A DNA stretch of 64,000 bases from Lepisosteus oculatus. Lineage: Eukaryota > Chordata > Actinopteri > Semionotiformes > Lepisosteidae. Below are positions 34,229 to 47,100 of the stretch, piece by piece (the first letter of the stretch is position 1; the number at the start of each line of letters is the position of its first letter). The stretch is taken from the NCBI RefSeq assembly GCF_040954835.1, contig NC_090714.1:3708501-3772500 (forward strand), written 5' to 3'. Position numbers and translations under genes: made by a program. A model generated the notes under the pieces. It saw only the letters and a program-made list of their open reading frames with translations, did no database searches and was not told the origin of the DNA.

Positions 34229-35155
34229 GTACCAGGACTGACAGAGGCAGCGCAAAGCGCATGGCCGGGAAAAGCAACGGGCCGCGCATGCGCGGAGCTG
34301 GGCGAGCATGCGCAGTCCAAACGCAGGGGACATTCCCAGCGCGAACATGTCACATGATAGGGGTGAGGGTGGACTTCAGACTCTTCAAGAAAAATAAAAA
34401 AACGCTTCAATAATTATTTTAAAAACACGAACTGCCTCTGCTACATGGTTTTAAACTTTAACGTTAGATTCCATGTATTATTTATTTAATTTTAGAAGGT
34501 TGCTAGCTTTTTAAAATCAATGCACTTAAATGTTTTCTTTTCCCCTAAATCAGGTACGAGTTTCCCCAGCAGTGCAGAGACTCATCTCCGACAAATACGT
34601 CCAGAGGGGCCCAAAAACAAAAAGAAAACCTTCTCCCCAAGTCGTGTAGTAATATGCAAAATAAACTCCCAGTTGCGAGCTGTGACTGAGAGAGCCTTTA
34701 ATCCCAAGGGGGCAATTTGTTCAGCATCAGTTGGGCGTCTGCTGGCCACCCGTTTTACACCTCTCAGATTTTTTAAAAGGAGGGTTACTTACAGTAATTA
34801 AACATAAACTTTGTTAAATTTAGCAGTATTGTAAAACATCACCACTCGTTTCAAATTGCGCACCATACATGCTAAGTAGCAAGAGAAGTCTGAAATCGCA
34901 AAATGCCCCCAGTACAATCTGAGGTTTGCAGCAATGTCACTAGCTCGAGGTGGGGGGTCAGACAAGACAGCATCAGCCGCTCCCGTTCGCATCGATCGCC
35001 GAGTGAATCGCTGCAAGAGACAATCGACCGGCACTGTTGTGCTGTCAGTGCAGCTGCTGAGCGTGTGTGCGCGTCTGCAGAGACGGGGAAGGAGTGGGAC
35101 AGATAGCAAACGGGTCACTGGCGTTGAGCAGGACGGCGAAGGAGAAAGGAGAAGG
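34229..35155. promoter_or_regulatory. Bidirectional dnaja3/coro7 promoter region
   Basis: The 927-bp interval separates two divergent start codons. Its dnaja3 side (to about 34350) and coro7 side (34930-35155) are GC- and CpG-rich, while the middle (34390-34880) is AT-rich. This suggests two abutting CpG promoters rather than one core. Two NRF1-type sites lie near dnaja3 and GTCACATGAT (34349-34358) is an E-box of the MiT/USF type. No TATA box is evident at either end. Confidence 0.65.
34284..34314. promoter_or_regulatory. Paired NRF1-type binding sites upstream of dnaja3
   Basis: GCGCATGCGC at 34284-34293 is a perfect palindromic NRF1 core. GCATGCGCA at 34306-34314 is a second near-match 12 bp away. 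They lie 56-86 bp upstream of the first dnaja3 ATG. NRF1 controls many nuclear genes for mitochondrial proteins, which fits the product. The match is a motif reading, not shown binding. Confidence 0.6.
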
Positions 35156-38100
35156 ATGAACCGCTTCAAAATCTCCAAATTCAAGAACACCACCCCAAAA
35201 ATCCCCAAGAAAGACGTAAGTCGGCGAGGGTTGGGTTTTGCAGTGAATGGGGGGAGAGACGTGTGCTGGCATTTCAACTTCCTGAATACTGCTCTCGCAA
35301 AGCTGTCCCGGAGTCATCATTTTTCAAGCACTCGTTCAAATTCAGATTGAAATGTACGCTGGTTTTAGAAGAAGGCTTCCAGACGGCCGCTTGCACTGCA
35401 GGTTTTAATTAAAGGATGGGATTCGCCTCTTTTTATTTTTCCGTCTGTGCATGACAGTTTTTTTTTGCTCTAATTTGAATGAAGGTTTGGTAAAAACTAA
35501 AACCTGGGAGGTTGTAAACGCTCACGTTACACGGAAAAATAATTTCCGTCCAGACGTGATTTGTGTTTTAAATTGCATGTGCAAATAAGACTGCTCTTTA
35601 AGAAAACAGAACAACGCTTCATTTCTACCGCGCGGTATGTTTAATCGTTTCTAAAAGTTTAGATAGACTGAAATATTGTTTACAGCTGTGAATGATTTAA
35701 TGCAAATATATGTAAAACACGATGCTCAATTACCTCGACTTTTTTTTTAAAAGTCATACCAGGATGTGTGTTAAGGTAGCGTGCATGAACAAGCTGTGCT
35801 CGGAGCGAACCTGAATTTATTAATTACTGTTCTAGCCTTGACAAGCACGATAGAAAGTCAAAATAATCGTAATTCGCCCATTCTGCCATTTGCTACCCTA
35901 TCGCGCTCTTCCTGGTGTGTAAAATCTAATGAGTAGCTACTAGGTCAGCTCCGACGCAATCCAAATGTTTTGCATAATTTTCAAAGAAAGTGGTTGATTC
36001 ATTGTTGATCTGTTTACGGGGAGGGAATTCATCTACAGATACGTCTGTGCAATAGAGTGTCGACTTCAACTTTTTGACGAGAGAGGTTATCTTCCTAGCG
36101 ACCTTCACACGTGCTGGAATATAGGCTCTGCTGAAGGTGTGAAATGATCCCGGGCACTACTCTGTGTTCCGTGCGTGGGCACAGCGAGATCACAGGTAAT
36201 TTCTAGCCCCGGGCAAAGGAAGTCACCAGTTTCGAGATATTCCTTGGGCGAGGTTTTGTTTTGGCCAGATTGACGGTGAGTGGTGGAATCTGAAGTCAGG
36301 AAGGTGTGGCTTTTCCCACGCACAACCGAGATACACTATATCGCTGTCGTTTCTGATTGAGTGGTTTGGAAGCTTTCAGAGGAAGCCTCACCTGGAGTGC
36401 ATTGCAGGCACACGTGTTCCACTTTGTGCTTGTGAATTCCACCGCACGTTTCTACTCAAGAGTAAAACCGAGGTGCTCTTCTAAAGCTGATGAGTTTTAG
36501 ATATGGGGAGTCCTCAGTCGTGGAAAACTTCTTCTTGAAGCATCCATCCATATATCAGGACAGGGTTATTAATTGGTATAATGTGCATATCGTTGTGTAA
36601 TAGCGACCCCTGTGGTTGGGGGGAGGGAGCTGCAGGACTGAGCTGCATTCAAACGGGCTAAGAACTCATCCCCACTTATACTCGGCTTTCCTACTTTGCA
36701 AACGTAGTTCACCTTTGAATGTCTCAAACCTTTGAAGCTTATATTGTGGACCTATCCCATTATGATGTTTTAAACCAATGGTATGAATGAGACCCAATAA
36801 TTTTGCATTGATAACGTGCTGGAGGATGCTGGACTTTTTAACCATGTCTCCATTCTTTCTGTAAATTGAGTTGAAGAGCTTATTGGCAAATATCTTCAGT
36901 TTTCATAGACAGCCCTGAGGCAGAGACTGAACAACGGTTGTTGATCTACCAAAACGTGTACGAAAGAAGTGGACACCTGAGGAAGGCTCCACAGTCGAAA
37001 CACGGTGTCTCTTTTCTTTTCCTTTCAGCCTGGAATAAACCTCTCCCTGCTCCTCTGCCGCCTTCGCATGCTGCTGCAGCTGCTTACTAAAAGAAGTCAC
37101 ACACTTCTGCCTCTGGTTTTCATCACGCGCCCTGCTGTTAAAGTTTAATTGAATTAACTGTTTTGACGGGCCGTCAGGCGTGATGGTTTTCCAGTCTGTC
37201 CAACAGTGATGCTTTGTCTCCTGTCCAGTCTGCACGCAGAGGCTAAGATTCATATTCAGTGGAAGTGTCCCCTGCTTACCCACGGGGAACAAAAAAATCC
37301 TTCAGGGATTTCCTGTTCCAGGTGGGACTGACAGATAACATGTATTTCAGTGCTCTGCTGTCCGTGCTCTCTTCTGCTAAGAACCTCGGCGTCCGTCTTC
37401 AGCCCCGGCCTCTCCTACCCAACACGTTTCTCTGGGATGATCTTGTCTTCTTCCCTCTTGAGCAGCAGTCTCAAGACCCCTCCTTACTGGCTGTCCCACA
37501 CAGCTGCTCACCCAGGCCCTGGTGCTGTGCTTTTGAAGATGGTTTCTCGTTTGAGGTTTTTTGCATTTGCAGGGTCTGTTAAATCCTACCACAAGAACAC
37601 AAATAAGGTGGAGACTGTTTAGTTCACAGAATGGACTATTAGTAGCTGCGACAGCTATGTTCTGTTGTAGTTCTGTCTGTGTAAGGCTCAGAAAGTTGAG
37701 GAGTGACATTTCTTGGTATAGCCAAGGGTTCTAGTAATAGGGGTGACACATTTTTAAAATATCGTTTTGGGATGTGCTGTTGCCTTTGGTGTACATCCCT
37801 CAGAAAGGATGGGATTCCACTCTGTTTACAGAAAGAGCAGCACGGTTACTACAGTCAAATGCAATGAGAAAGGGGTTCAGCTCTGTCCTATTTAGAGATG
37901 ATTAACAAGGCAATATATTGCTCCCCTTCAGTTTGCCCGTGCTATTATGACGCACAAGTGTGGGCTAACCTATCTTTTTGTATATTTTTGGAGTGGAATT
38001 TCAGACTTATTTCTTTGTGTTCCAGGACAGAGTCAGTCCCCGCCCTGTTGTTAGTAGGGCACAAATACATTGGCTGTATGTCGCCTTTACAGAGGCTGGT

Positions 38101-41100
38101 ACAATAGTGTTGATTTGTGGATTACAGTGATTTGTTTGTAGAGGCTGTTGGCATTCAGTCCCATGTGTGGGAGCTTCTGTACTGCAGCCTCTGGCAAAGA
38201 TGTAGATTTGTAATTGCGTTAAGAGCCTCTAGCAAGAAAGCTGCGCCTCAGAACAATGTGAGCACATCTCTTGCCTAGAAATTTAGCGGAGGAGTTAGTT
38301 TTCAACGTTTTCCAGCTGCCACTTGAGCTGGATTTCCGGGATGGTCCTGCTTTCCTTGTCCCCTGAGGCATGTGTAGCCGCAGCCAGTGTAGCTGTGCCG
38401 GTCCAGAACATCAGTGGCCTCCAATGACACCCCAAAACCAGGGAGATGCACAGACTCGCCAAAACCACCATCTTCATATCTGGTCCTGGAGACCTGCAGG
38501 TTTTTTTTAGGTAACTAAAAATGCTCCGTAACTAAAGGTTTGGAAACCCAGGTAAGTTGGATCAGATAATTCAATAACTGATTCGATAAACTCATTAAGA
38601 GCGCAGGTGGATTGAAAAGCAGCAGGGCCTGCAGGTGTCCAGGTTGAGGAGTGAGTGTCACAGGACTAATACAGTCCAGTCGTGAGGAGTGTCCACTGTG
38701 TGAGCAGAGGTCATCCCTGCAGCACAGGAAGCTAGAAATCCCCCTGTAGAGCCCAGATTCTTTTGAATAAATGTCCTCAACCACTGGAAACTTCCTGTTT
38801 CACCATGGGCTCCCTTGCAAGCTATAGCTCAGGGGTTCGCAGACCTGCTCTGGCAAGTGTGTCCAGTTAAACAATAATTAGCTCATGCAGTGTGGACTGT
38901 AAACCTAGCGACACGACGTCCCTCCGGGACCAGCACAGGGATTCCCTGCTCAGGATAAAAGCCTGGATGGAAGTTCGTATTCTGATTGAGCCACTGGGGA
39001 ATCTTGGACACGTTTTTAAATGATTTGCAGCGCAGTGCCAGAGTTTCGGAGACTTCCACAGCATTGTGCACATCACTGTAGTACAGGGCGAGCTGCCAAG
39101 CTGAGTCCATTGCAGCCACTCTCCAGAATCCCTCTGTCTCCAGCCAGCTGTGGAGCAAATAGAAGCAAAGAGCTCACAGCCAAAAAGAAGTAAACTGGCC
39201 CTGGCAGCAAATGCAGTCTATCTTTGGGCTGTGGGCACTGTGCATTCCCCAGCAGGTTATTTCTTGTTTAACTGTAGAAAATGCTTTATAAATTCACTGT
39301 GAGACTTCCCGTTACTAGAACAACTGTGCTGTATTTTTAAGGCCTCCTTCTGTTTGGTCATACAAAGGCTTTACAGAAATGGAGGCTGTGCTGTGTCTGT
39401 TTCAGGATGCCTGTTGGCAGCTGTGACACAAATCAGTCACCTGCCGGTGATCGATAATAGCCCCACGACGCTAAGAGCCCCTCCGGTTGGCTTGGAGCCC
39501 TCAAGGCCCTGGCTCCTCAGCAGGCGCGCTCCGCTCGGGGCGCGCCGCAGGGCTCCACTTCCTCTATTGCCGCTGAGCCGAGGAGCGGCTGAGGCTGCGT
39601 TCGCTCTCTGCTTCCTGTCGAGGTGCGGCCGCCCCCCCCCTGTTTCCTGAGCGAGGCACAGGGCAGTATCCGCAGAGCTCTGAACCGAGCCAGGCGGGAT
39701 CCCTCTGAGAGCTCAGCTGTCTTGTGCGGTTTCTGCCCTGCGGGTCTAGGGACACCAGTCGGGGAGAGGAGGAGGAGGAGGAGGGGAGGGGGGTAGGGGG
39801 GTCTTTTCCATTCTGCGGCAGGAAGCGGACACCCATTGCAGAGCGTTTTGATCCAGTTCGGTTTACACACCAGTCCCCCTTTTGCTATACTGATGTAGCA
39901 GCAACACATGCCCGTTTATCTTTAAAGATGTTATCTTCCTAGCAAAAGTTGTTTCCCTGTCTGCTCAGGTTTTATTTACATATCCGTTAATAGTCTGAAA
40001 TGAGTAGCTGTCTGGTGTTGGCCAGTATCCAGGAGACCACAGCTTGTGACACCTTATGACTTCGAACTGCTCTGCAATGGTGGGGAGTTCTGCTTTCATC
40101 CCCGTTGCCTCATTGTTCATCAGTTGCTCAATGCAAACGTTCTGACATTCCTTTCTCTGGTTACCTCTTTGTCATCCATCACTTAATTCTTCCTTCCATC
40201 TTTTTTTTACTGTAAACATAACATTGCAGAATGAACACTAATTCTTTTTCTCTGTCTGACTATTACACTTGTAATGACACTTCATCAGCTCGCCAGGGGC
40301 TCAAAGTCGCTGCTTTCCCTGTCTCGCGCGTTGTCACTTTCTTTGACTACAGGCGTGTACCTCTGTCTCTATCTGTGTTGTACTCAGGCTTTCCGAGTCT
40401 AGCGCAAAAAGTCTGAATGCTAAGAACTCTCGAGCTGTGCTTACAGGGGTGGGACCATTATCAAGCAAAAAACTTAGAAGTGATTCGAGAGAAGGGAGCT
40501 TGTCTCTGACGGCGAATTGCGTAGTCGTTAAATCATGCCTGACAGTGATTTTCATCCTGTTGGTATTCAAATGAAATGCAGATCTGAAATACACGAACTT
40601 TTCCGCATGTTTGCCTAAGTGTGTTGCAATTATGGAAATGGGTGGCTCCATGGAAACCATGAAGAGCTTATTTGAGTTTCCTTAATCTTTGTCGTTGATA
40701 TTTGGAAATCTGTAATTATGAGCTGTTCACTTTTAGCTGACAGTCTATCAGAAACCCAGGACATTCAGCACAATGTTCTCCATCAGGAACAATCAGTTCT
40801 TTTTTTTTTTTTCCTTCCATGTTTGAAGTTAAAGTCATCATGTATGGTATACCCTCTTGTATTTTTTGATCTAGTTTCAGATATAATTGATGTTGAGGAA
40901 AGTCTTGTTGGTATTTTGCTCCATTCCAGCCAGCTCAACCGGCCTGTTCTGTGAACCAACTAGAGTTTCTCTATGGTTTATGCTTCTTTCACTGTCTCTC
41001 TTCAGGGGTGGATCAGTGATGTCAGGGCGGGGTCTTTCACTTCCTGTGGGAACCAGATCAAATCCAGCTGTAGGTTTGTGGCCTTCAGCGCAGAGCAGAC

Positions 41101-44100
41101 CGGTAAGAAACAGTTTAGGTCAATTCATTTTGCAGACATCATAGTGCAAAAAATGTTTTCTGACAAGATCTTTCAAAGCAGGTTGCAAGATTGTTTTAAG
41201 GGGGGAGGATATTTGTGGTGCACCAAACTGAAAATGTCGTTGAAACAGCATTCGGTGTCACACTGATATGTGTCCCTATCAAATTTCCTCTCATTCAGCT
41301 CCAGCTTCTGAATTTTCCTAGGATTTCTAATAAACTGGGGAAGTAATCTTAGCAGAGGTGTAGTGTCAGACAAATGACAAAGTTCAGCTGTCTGTGAAGC
41401 AGAAGTCTCTTTTTTTCATATGCATATGGAAGTCCGGCTTGCGACCACCAGACCTAAAAAATAAGGAGCTGAAGACGGCCCTTTATACCTTAAAACAAAA
41501 AGAGTTACTATGACACATTCTAAACAAATGATAAGACAGCAACACCTGCCAATTAATTATATCTAAGTTGCAGACTAGACAACAGTTAGTTCTTTTCATA
41601 TTCTGGGCGTACAGCCAGCTTACCAAATACATGCCCCTTATCTTACTGACCAAGGACAGGCAGCATCTTTATATATGTTTGAGCACACAGCCTACTTCAT
41701 GCCACTAGACTGCATAGTTTGCAAAAAACGACAAAAACAAGAAATGATATTATTATCTCACTTCCCGGGCGACTCTCTTATGTTCTTCAGAGGCAAAATC
41801 AGAGAACGACGATGAATAATTCAAATAATAGGTCACTTTTTTCGCAACACAAATAGGCATGCAATCACTCTGCTGGTGCACAAAAACTCGCAGGGACACA
41901 GGACATGGGCTAAAGTGAGGTGGCAGTCAAGGCTTTCCTTAACCCTGGCAACTTTTCAAGCATTCGTTTTCCACTGATGCCTTCATCTTCCTCAGCCCCC
42001 ACCTCAGCAGTAGGAATCGCCCAAAGCCATGAAGAGATTAAAGGGAACCAGCCGTGATCCCCGCAGTTAAACTGCCCTGAGAGCTTAGGAGGTCCCCAAA
42101 ACACCCGTAAATTAGCTGCTGTTGCAGAACTCTTTTATAGAAGGGCTGGCCGGGTTCAAGGGGAATCAAATTAGCAGTTTCAGGAGAGGATCATTAAAAG
42201 AGCCCCTGTGTAACAGTAAATGTCACCTCCATCCCATTTCTTCCTTTTCTGCCGCTTTGGTAAGGTGGCCCCCCTGTTGTCGTACATGTTTGTGTGCTGT
42301 GTTAGGCGCTGTGGCAGGGGCTCCTGTCCCAGACCTGTCGGGAGCAGCGCCGTGTCTGACCTGTGCGCTCTCTCCTCAGGGGGTGGGATTCTGGGCCTGG
42401 TGTCCCTGGACCCTGGACCTGACGAGAGGTGGACAGTATCGCAGATTCCCTGTCACGCGGGTAGGTACTCAGCAGCCTGCACTGGAGATTAGATTCATAC
42501 GTAGAAAGAAGAGACGCCCCCTTTCTCCCCGTCAGCCATGTGATATTTTATATAGGACCTTTCGAATGTTGAGCATCATTTCCTGTCACACAGCAATTTA
42601 TTGCCTAGGTTACAACAGGCTCAACAGTTGCATAGTTTATGTGTAAGGTGCAAGCAGTCCAGGCTTTAACTTCATAAAAATAGCTTTACAATTTCCAGAA
42701 TGTGCTTTTAAGGCTGCTGCAGCAGGCTGCAGATATTCATGTTTTTGTCGCAAGTACTAAAGTGAAACCTGTCAGGAAATGAACAAAAAATTGTTAAGGA
42801 TAAACAAGGAAATTGTGACTAAAAAGTGCCAGAATAAAAACAGCAGTGTAAAATCACGTTTGCTTGCAAATCTCAGGCCATGAAGTCTGGCGGTTGTGCA
42901 GTAGTTTAGCCTAACACCTTTTTCTCCCTCTTTCTTTCTCTCAGACCTGATAACAGACTTTGATTTCTCCCCGTTTGACGACAGTCTTTTGGCTACCTGC
43001 TCTGCTGACGAGACTGTGAGTAGGAGTCAGTCTTTCACTTCAGAGTTCAGGTGCCTCTCCTGAAGAGATGAAGCTCTTGGATGTCATAGGCTTCAGAGCT
43101 AGAACGGATTATTCCGCAGATTTGTCAAGTTCTGATCAGTGTCTTAGCATTCAGTACAGAGACATATATTTTCATGCTCTAAAAAGTAGAACTTGTATAA
43201 GTACTGTATATAGTATAACTAAGCATGTGAAGCAGTGTGATACTGAAAGTAACACCAGTCAACAGTTTTACAGACTTCTGCCCTATCAGCTTAATGTAAA
43301 CGTCCACAGCGAACAGCGATTGAAATATAGATTTCTGTCACATTTCAACTTGTTGTAAACATCAGTTTAAAGGCAGTTAAAAAGCTGTTTTGCAGAAGTG
43401 AAAAAGTGAAATTCGCCTGGCTTGCGATGTTTCATTCTTAGTCAAACCTAAGTTGTTCACAACACTCGTGGTATCACAGTATTGTATGTGGGGCTGGAAC
43501 ATCTCGAAATTGTGGCCAGTTACAGCTACTACACCCTGACACCAATGGAACTTGATGGGACAAATAGCCTGCTGTCGTTTAGAGCTGTTATGATATTTAA
43601 GCTGTCAGGAATTTTTATGTAGTTCCAGAGTGTGCACTTTGCTTTTCAAATTCATAGAGTTTATATGTTCTACTTGTGTTCACGTGGGTTTCCTCTGTGT
43701 GCTCCGGTTTCCTCCCATAGTCCAAAAATATCCTGGTGGGTTAACTGACTTCTGGGAAAATTGGCCCTGGTGTGAGTGTGTGTGTGTGTGTTCTGTGATG
43801 GCCTGGCGTCCCATCCAGGGTATACCCTGCCTTCCTGTAATTCAGCCCACAGTCTTGCCCTCTGTCTGATTAGGTCTCCCTTTACAAGACAAGCATTATT
43901 TTATATAATCAACTAAACGTGTCCCTCGTAAAAATAGTAAGCTTAAGAACAAAAAATGGGATATTTAGTTCTTGGCTTGGTTTGTAGAGCTTGTTGACCC
44001 CAGAGCCTCATGGGGCTGCTGCTTTAGTGATTATAGAACTGGCACTGCTCCCTGTGGCTTGGCACTTTCTTCCACAAACCCCATTACTCTTAGTTTTCAA

Positions 44101-47100
44101 TGCTTTAACTTTCTGATCTATAAATCAGCTCTAAGATAGATTTTGATTTATTAGTTTTACTACTGTGGTCCTGATTTATGAATACCAGATGTGGCTTTCA
44201 GCATTTATTCTTAATTTCACAAATATGCTGATCCCAGGCAAACGCACTTATTGCACAGTTTTGCGTTCAGGGTTTGTTTTATGTAATGTGCTTTAGGGTT
44301 GGGCACCATCTGACAGTGCTTTACAATAGGGCAGTGCACAACTCCTCAATGCAAAGTGAAGTGTGAATCCTAAATCACTGTTACTTATGTCACCGTGCTA
44401 ATAGTGAAGGCTGCTGTTTAATGCAAAAGCAGAGAGAACAGAGCTGTGTTTATATCAGAAATAAACTAGCAGTGTGAAAGGATCTCTGTCAGTATTAGGT
44501 AATATCTCAGATCTCACCACACGTGATAAAAATGCAAGACTGCATTTAGTTTAGCCTATTCTGAAATCACCTGTGCACCAATAAATGCCCTAAATCTCTC
44601 CAGTACATTTTTTCACTTGATTATTTCCCATGTTTTTTTTCTTACACTTGAAGGTTTTACTACATTTTTCTGCAGTGTCATTTTTACCAAACCAGTAGGT
44701 TATCAACAGAGAGGAAAGATTAAGGAACCATCATCGCTTGTTTTATCACAAGATACACGTTTTTGGCTTTTCCCATGTGAGTGATTAGGTTAGCTCTGTT
44801 GTTCTGATTAGCCAGAGGGAGTGACTTAATTACTCGTGCATTCGCTCGATCTTCATTAGGGATAATTAGCAGTGAAAAAGCAGGAATATCAACCAGTTTC
44901 CTGCTGATTCAGGCATGTGTTCACAGTTAGCAGACTTAGGAGGAGCCTTTGCTTGTAATTATAAAAGAGTCCATGAATCTTTTTTAAATAACATTCTTTA
45001 TTGAGAAATACAGGCCTAGGTTTAATAGTTTAATAAACCAGAAAAATAATCAGGATCCATCTTCCTTATTCACACAAAAAAGAATAGCAGTGATTTAATA
45101 ATTAGCTGTATCATTATCCATATTTGGGGATAATGCTTGCATCACATTTATAATGTTTTTTTTATTTATAAAGTTAAAATATAAAAAGGCGTCATGCAAG
45201 AATGTGTTTTATTAATCTTAACCTGGCACTTACTAATCATACCTGCCATTTGTACTTTCTTCCTTTGCCCAATGCCTGATTTGAAATGCCTAAAGAAAGA
45301 ACATCTTTATTTAGCATCAAGGTACTTATGTAGGGCAACTTGGGAGAAAGCTGCTGAGATCACAAATAGGACCAAAGGTTTGGGCCAGCTGAAGTTATTG
45401 CCACAGTTGTTCTGTGTTCCTTTTCTAATGTTATCTTTCTAAAGTCATTTTTCCCCCTTTTTAATAGAAAGATAAGTTGTGAATTAATCCTGCATACTGC
45501 TAGCAGCCATATCACCCTGCAACTCACAATTGGCAACCCACTGAAGCTCAGCAGGTGGGAGCCTGGTCATTAAAAATCCCAGGGCGTTTCTCTAAAAGAG
45601 TAGGGGTGTAACCCCAGCGTCCTGGCCACATTTCCCATTGGCCCTTACCACTCATGGCCTCCTAATAATCCCCCTCTCTGAACTGGCTTCATTACTCTGC
45701 TCTCCTCCCCACTGAGAGCTGGTGTGTGGGGAGTGTACTGGTGCACTATGGCTGCTGTCGCATCATCCAGGTGGGGCTGCACATTGGTGGTGGTGGAGGG
45801 GATCCCCATTACCTGTAAAGCGCTTATGGTGGAGTGTCCAGAAAAGCGCTATATAAGTGTAAGCAATTATTATTATTATTTATTATTACTGTAGTGGCGC
45901 TATATGATGTTTTGCAGCTGCCCGTCTTGCAGTGCTGATTGAAAGTGTCACACTGCCACCTTCAGGACAGTCTTCGAACTGGCATTCTTGTTCTTTACTG
46001 CGGTAAAATGTTTTGAACTGAAATATAAACATGTAGTGGATAAAATAAAGGAAACACCAATGTAAAGTCACTCCGGGGGGGCGCTGGGCCTCCACGTGCG
46101 AGCATTATGGCGTGCCGTGGTGCGGATTTCTGCAGGAGGGAGGATTTCCACCAGAAAGTCAGTCGACTGACGTCATGGCTGACAGAGAGTGGGAGACGCT
46201 GCCCGAGGCACCGTTACAGAGTATCTCCTGACCGCCCGCTTGGGTTCGGGTCTGGTGGCTGACGGTGCCGTGATCCGTGGGTACCGTCAGCGTCGCGCTC
46301 ATCAAACCACCGAGAGACCAACCACACGTGCTCTGCGGACGGGGGCCTCGTCTTCCTGGAAGACAGCCCTCAGCAGGAAGGAGGGGCTGCAGTGCCGAGG
46401 TGATCCCTCAGTGTGGCTGGGTACTCTTCGCAGTAATGCAGAGAAGTCAGTATCTGTCCTGCAGGGAGCACTTCTGCCCACTGTTGCCCTTTGCTGGTGG
46501 TGTCTTTCCCTCGTTGCTCCATACCGACATCATCTCACACACCATCCCTCTTGAAACATAAGAGCAGGGCGCTGTCTCAGTCACTGAAGCTCCTGCCGTG
46601 TTCTTGAAGCCCTTATTCTGGCTTCCTTCAAGAAACAGCTGGATCAGATCCTTGCATCGAATAGCTGCTAACTACCGAATGAGACAAACGAGCCTCCTCG
46701 TGGCTCTCTCATTATGTTCTTGTAAGTGCTTCACTCCAGTGAGAGGTGTGTCTGTGCGGGAAACGGCCTCACGTTTCACGACGGACGAAGCAGTCTTCCC
46801 TCCGTGACCTTTTCACTCCGGTGAAAGCCCCTTGGACGGGCTGGGGGGCCCCAGGGCTGTTACGGGGCGTTGGGGTCTCTCAGTGGGCGAATCCCGGCTC
46901 TTTCTCGCCCCCCCCCTGCAGGTGAAGGTGTGGCGGGTGCCAGGCCAGGATGGCGGACCTGCCTCTCCGGAGGTGACGCTGAGCCCCCGGGGGGGGCGCC
47001 TTGAGACCGTCCTCTTCCACCCGGCCGCCGGCGGGGTGCTGGCCACGGGCGCGGGCAGGACCGCCAACGTCTGGGACGCTTCCCGGCCGAGCCCCCTCGC

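Noticed and set aside
34229..34348. Longer dnaja3 N-terminus from upstream in-frame ATGs (34348, 34333)
   Set aside because: The frame is open, but these ATGs overlap the NRF1 sites and the human N-terminus aligns with the ATG cluster at 34222-34228.
45500..45575. Possible 5S rRNA gene or pseudogene
   Set aside because: Only partial similarity and it continues into a SINE body and tail, so it is a 5S-derived SINE head.
46189..46554. Overlapping 121- and 94-codon ORFs before coro7 exon 46922
   Set aside because: Neither frame gives known motifs, and the CpG-rich sequence looks like a degraded mobile element. I could not assign it.
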